From Oscillospiraceae bacterium (GTDB lineage: Bacteria; Bacillota; Clostridia; Oscillospirales; Oscillospiraceae), in the NCBI GenBank assembly GCA_020025345.1, contig JAHHSH010000072.1:1-7648 (forward strand): a stretch of 7,648 nucleotides of DNA, given 5' to 3'. The notes beneath the pieces are model-generated. The model was not told the DNA's origin. It saw only the letters and a list, made by a program, of their open reading frames with translations, and did not search any database. This document shows, piece after piece, positions 6,007 through 7,648 of this stretch; the first letter of the stretch is position 1, and every line of letters begins with the position of its first letter. The position numbers were made by a program, and so were the translations under genes.

Positions 6007-6552
6007 ATGAAAAATAAGAAACTTCTCTTGCTTGTTCTCATTCTGGTGCTGGTACTGGGTGGTGCTGGTTTCCTTTACTCTCGCTTGGGTAATCAAGGAA
6101 ACAATATTACCTCCGGACAGCAGCAGGGCAACGAAGGCCCCGTGGCTGCCCCCAGCTTCACTGTCACCGACAGCAACGGTACCTCTATCGCCTTAGAGGA
6201 CTTTCGCGGAAAACCCGTAGTAATCAATTTCTGGGCCACATGGTGCAATTTCTGCGTCAAGGAGATGCCCCACTTTGAAGAGAGCTTCCAGCAGTATGGT
6301 GATGAAGTCCATTTCCTCATGGTGAATGTTCAAGAATCCCCTGATGCGGCAAAATCCTTCATGGAAAAGAACGGCTATAGCTTCCCCGTCTACTATGACA
6401 CCAAGGGCAGTGCTTCCGGTGCATTCGGCGTCAGCGGCTTACCCGCCACCTTCTTTATCGATTCTGACGGTAACGCTGTTGCACAAGCCCGTGGCGCCCT
6501 CAGTCCGGAGATGCTGCAGCGCGGTATTGATATGATTCTTCCGCAAGATTGA
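6007..6552 (+). CDS. Membrane-anchored TlpA/ResA-like thiol-disulfide oxidoreductase
   Basis: A 181-residue extracytoplasmic thioredoxin-fold protein. Residues 1-25 are a lysine start followed by a long hydrophobic helix; no lipobox cysteine is visible, so it is probably held by an uncleaved signal anchor. A Gln/Gly/Asn-rich linker (about 28-45) precedes the AhpC/TSA-Redoxin type domain. It has the entry PSFTVTDSNG, the GKPVVINFWATWCNFC active site (C80, C83) with the following KEMP (E86) typical of ResA/TlpA proteins, and the cis-proline in GLPATFF (P146). The dipeptide Asn-Phe is unlike the canonical Gly-Pro. It likely receives electrons from the CcdA protein encoded 12 bases upstream and reduces surface protein disulfides. 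AGGAG at 5993-5997 overlaps the ccdA stop. It is last in the cluster, ahead of a terminator. Confidence 0.93.
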   Translation: MKNKKLLLLVLILVLVLGGAGFLYSRLGNQGNNITSGQQQGNEGPVAAPSFTVTDSNGTSIALEDFRGKPVVINFWATWCNFCVKEMPHFEESFQQYGDEVHFLMVNVQESPDAAKSFMEKNGYSFPVYYDTKGSASGAFGVSGLPATFFIDSDGNAVAQARGALSPEMLQRGIDMILPQD

Positions 6553-6576
6553 ATAACAACCCTATAATAAGTTACG

Positions 6577-6613
6577 AAGCGGCGCAGTACAAGGTACTGC
6601 GCCGCTTTCTTTT
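6577..6613 (+). terminator. Intrinsic terminator of the redox cluster
   Basis: GCGGCGCAGTAC (6579-6590) and GTACTGCGCCGC (6594-6605) form a perfect 12-bp stem with a 3-base loop, extended by two A-T pairs, and run into TTTCTTTT. It lies 25 bases after the TlpA-like stop. The U-tract is good only on the plus strand, so it serves the redox cluster and not the decayed regulator that converges on it. Confidence 0.95.
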
Positions 6614-6632
6614 ATGTCATCTAAAACAAGTC

Positions 6633-7234
6633 TTATTTACCGACCCACGGTGGTAGGCAACATAGAACTCTGCCAGACTCTATGCATTGCAGGCACTGTA
6701 TGGCACACCACTGATTGTGATCCAGAGCAGTAATTTCTTCTTCCTTATCATTGAGAGAACAACGGATAAGCACGGCCTCCTCACAACGGAGCAGAATTGT
6801 CTCCCCCAATTTCGTCCATTCTGGATACTGTTCTTATGTCAGCTCAAGCATCGTAGACTTGACAGCATTCACCACCTCACTGCCTTATAAAGAGCGTGCC
6901 TCCCCGCCAAAGTATTCTTTGTTTCACTCCACAGAAATACGCTTAAACACTTCAAATTTCTTTTCATTCGCCCGCCATAACTTCGTTCCTTTCTTCAGCT
7001 CTGATGGTATCTTTTGCCGATTAAATGAAAATTTATAATTGTGCCTACTTTCCCTTATTTACACCAGGAACACGATAAAAAATTGTCCTGCAATCGGTCA
7101 ACCTCTGCCGGCTCATAGCAACGGTATCCGCTCTTCGCTATGCGACTGGATTTTAGCAAATCGGTGTCATGCCAGCGCAGAGTTCGGGTGGACATTCCGT
7201 CCAATCGTGACGCTTCTTGAATTGAATACTCCAT
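6633..7234 (-). pseudogene. Decayed MerR-family regulator with TipAS-like C-terminal domain
   Basis: From ATG 7234 the minus strand reads 59 codons beginning MEYSIQEASRLDGMSTRTLR. It continues through a MerR winged-helix segment (SRIAKSGYRCYEPAEVDRLQD) and hits TAA at 7057-7055. Homology switches frame at a run of T just after VDRLQD: the neighbouring frame gives IFYR, the expected continuation. Further down, EKKFEVFKR (6965-6939) matches the linker before TipAS domains. Then VNAVKSTMLELT-stop-EQYPEWTKLGETILLRCEEAV (from 6872) matches the TipAS core with an in-frame TAA. LAEFYVA (6676-6656) in yet another frame matches its end, with the expected following DxRFTA segment missing. At least two frameshifts, several stops and a deletion mean no functional regulator. 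A ribosome site (AAGGAGG, 7248-7242) survives. Intact relatives are drug- or thiol-stress-sensing activators. Confidence 0.87.
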
Positions 7235-7254
7235 ATTTCTCCCTCCTTACCTTT

Positions 7255-7285
7255 ATCCTACCAGTTATCGCAACGGCAAAGTCAA
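7255..7285 (-). promoter_or_regulatory. MerR-style promoter with 19-bp spacer upstream of the decayed regulator
   Basis: On the minus strand TTGACT (7285-7280) and TAGGAT (7260-7255) are separated by exactly 19 bases. That over-long spacing is the hallmark of promoters that MerR-family activators untwist. A weak imperfect dyad (TTGCCG-TTG-CGATAA) lies in the spacer where the operator would be. It fits autoregulation by the now-decayed MerR gene, whose ribosome site follows within a few bases. Confidence 0.6.
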
Positions 7286-7367
7286 TCTATTTTTCAGATG
7301 ATGTAATTTTATGCTACGAGCCAGTTACCAAACAATTACAGTAAGTATGCATTTGTATATAGAAAAG

Positions 7368-7395
7368 CGCCACTATAACGTAATCTATAGCGGCG
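7368..7395 (-). terminator. Probable intrinsic terminator (minus strand)
   Basis: On the minus strand CGCCGCTATA (7395-7386) pairs with TATAGTGGCG (7377-7368) over 10 bp with one G-U pair and an 8-base loop, followed by CTTTTCTATA. On the plus strand the same place has an A-C mismatch and no U-tract, so it works leftward. It would end a short transcript coming from 7396-7530. Confidence 0.6.
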
Positions 7396-7565
7396 ACAAT
7401 GTATATTCTACTTATTCATTACAAAAAAGCTATTGATCTAAAAAGTCTTACCAATGAACAATGGCGGATATACTCCTAATATCATATGCCTTCCAACTCT
7501 CTCAAGAGAAAAGCAGTTCATTGTTTTTATGCAAGCTAGAGTGCATCTCACTCAAACAAAAAGCA

Positions 7566-7593
7566 AAAAGGACATCCGAAAGGATGTCCTTTT
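7566..7593. terminator. Strong hairpin terminator, usable in both directions
   Basis: AAAAGGACATCC (7566-7577) and GGATGTCCTTTT (7582-7593) form a perfect 12-bp stem capped by a GAAA tetraloop. The minus-strand reading continues CCTTTTTGCTTTTTG, a better U-tract than the plus-strand CCTTTTGTG. It therefore most likely ends a minus-strand gene entering from the right edge. Confidence 0.88.
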
Positions 7594-7602
7594 GTGTTGG
7601 CG

Positions 7603-7648
7603 CTACCTATCTTCCCGGGCCGTCTCCAGCCAAGTATTGTGGGCAGAA
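7603..7648 (-). CDS. Possible C-terminal end of an unknown minus-strand gene (cut by window edge)
   Basis: A strong minus-strand terminator at 7566-7593 implies a gene ending just to its right. Two frames stop there: one reads SAHNTWLETAREDR then TAG (7605-7603), the other FCPQYLAGDGPGR then TAG (7609-7607). The first has a more protein-like composition, so I report it. Only 14 codons are visible and no family can be recognised. Confidence 0.3.
   Translation of the reverse strand, partial: SAHNTWLETAREDR

Larger units (their letters stand above)
7235..7565. other. AT-rich intergenic stretch without a recognisable gene
   Basis: Apart from the MerR-type promoter (7255-7285) and the minus-strand terminator (7368-7395), this stretch has no open frame of convincing length on either strand. 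A weak minus-strand promoter-like pair, TTGAGT (7555-7550) and CATAAA (7531-7526) with an 18-base spacer, encloses a small perfect dyad GAGTG/CACTC (7539-7553). A transcript from it would end at the 7368-7395 hairpin, after about 150 bases. The only frame inside is 27 codons (7521-7438) with no ribosome site. I cannot assign a function. Confidence 0.4.

Noticed and set aside
7438..7521. A 27-codon minus-strand frame in the AT-rich right-hand region
   Set aside because: No ribosome site at its ATG; the internal ATG at 7485 has only a GGAAGG three bases away, too close. Kept only as a possibility inside the small-transcript finding.

Overview
The window looks like a chromosomal segment of a gut-type Bacillota, probably a Clostridia of the Oscillospirales kind. 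The grounds are strong AAGGAGG ribosome sites, moderately GC-rich genes using many GCC/CTG/GGC codons, extended -10 promoters, and the families present. This taxonomic call is inference. I see no tRNA, rRNA or CRISPR array.

Left part (1-2960), minus strand. The first 16 codons of a probable sigma-70-family factor lie at 50..1, running off the left edge. A complete group II intron of about 2.7 kb (about 2820 down to 102) sits in the leader of that gene, in the sense orientation. It has a GUGCG 5' end, an EBS1 that pairs with the exon, an LtrA-type reverse transcriptase/maturase with an HNH endonuclease, a 34-nt domain V and a domain VI. Upstream of the intron is an extended -10 promoter (2851-2859) that would transcribe intron plus sigma gene. 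On this reading the sigma factor can only be made efficiently from that promoter if the intron splices or is read through.

Centre (2927-6613), plus strand. A compact seven-gene redox cluster encodes a 2[4Fe-4S] ferredoxin, a NapH/Fer4_5-type membrane iron-sulfur protein, a thioredoxin, thioredoxin reductase, a small DUF6132-like membrane protein, a CcdA-type thiol transporter and a membrane-anchored TlpA/ResA-like thioredoxin. It ends at a strong intrinsic terminator. Two ATGA overlaps and short gaps mark it as one or two transcription units. One promoter lies upstream of the ferredoxin, with a perfect palindrome centred near -41. A second lies upstream of the thioredoxin. The obvious model is NADPH -> TrxB -> TrxA -> CcdA -> TlpA, moving reducing power to the cell surface, with the two iron-sulfur proteins as a parallel or feeding route.

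Right part (6614-7648). A MerR-family regulator with a TipAS-like C-terminal domain lies on the minus strand. It is decayed (frameshifts, in-frame stops, a deletion) but still has a good ribosome site and a MerR-style promoter with a 19-bp spacer. Beyond it is AT-rich sequence with two hairpin terminators bracketing a short possible transcript. The extreme right edge may hold the last codons of another minus-strand gene.
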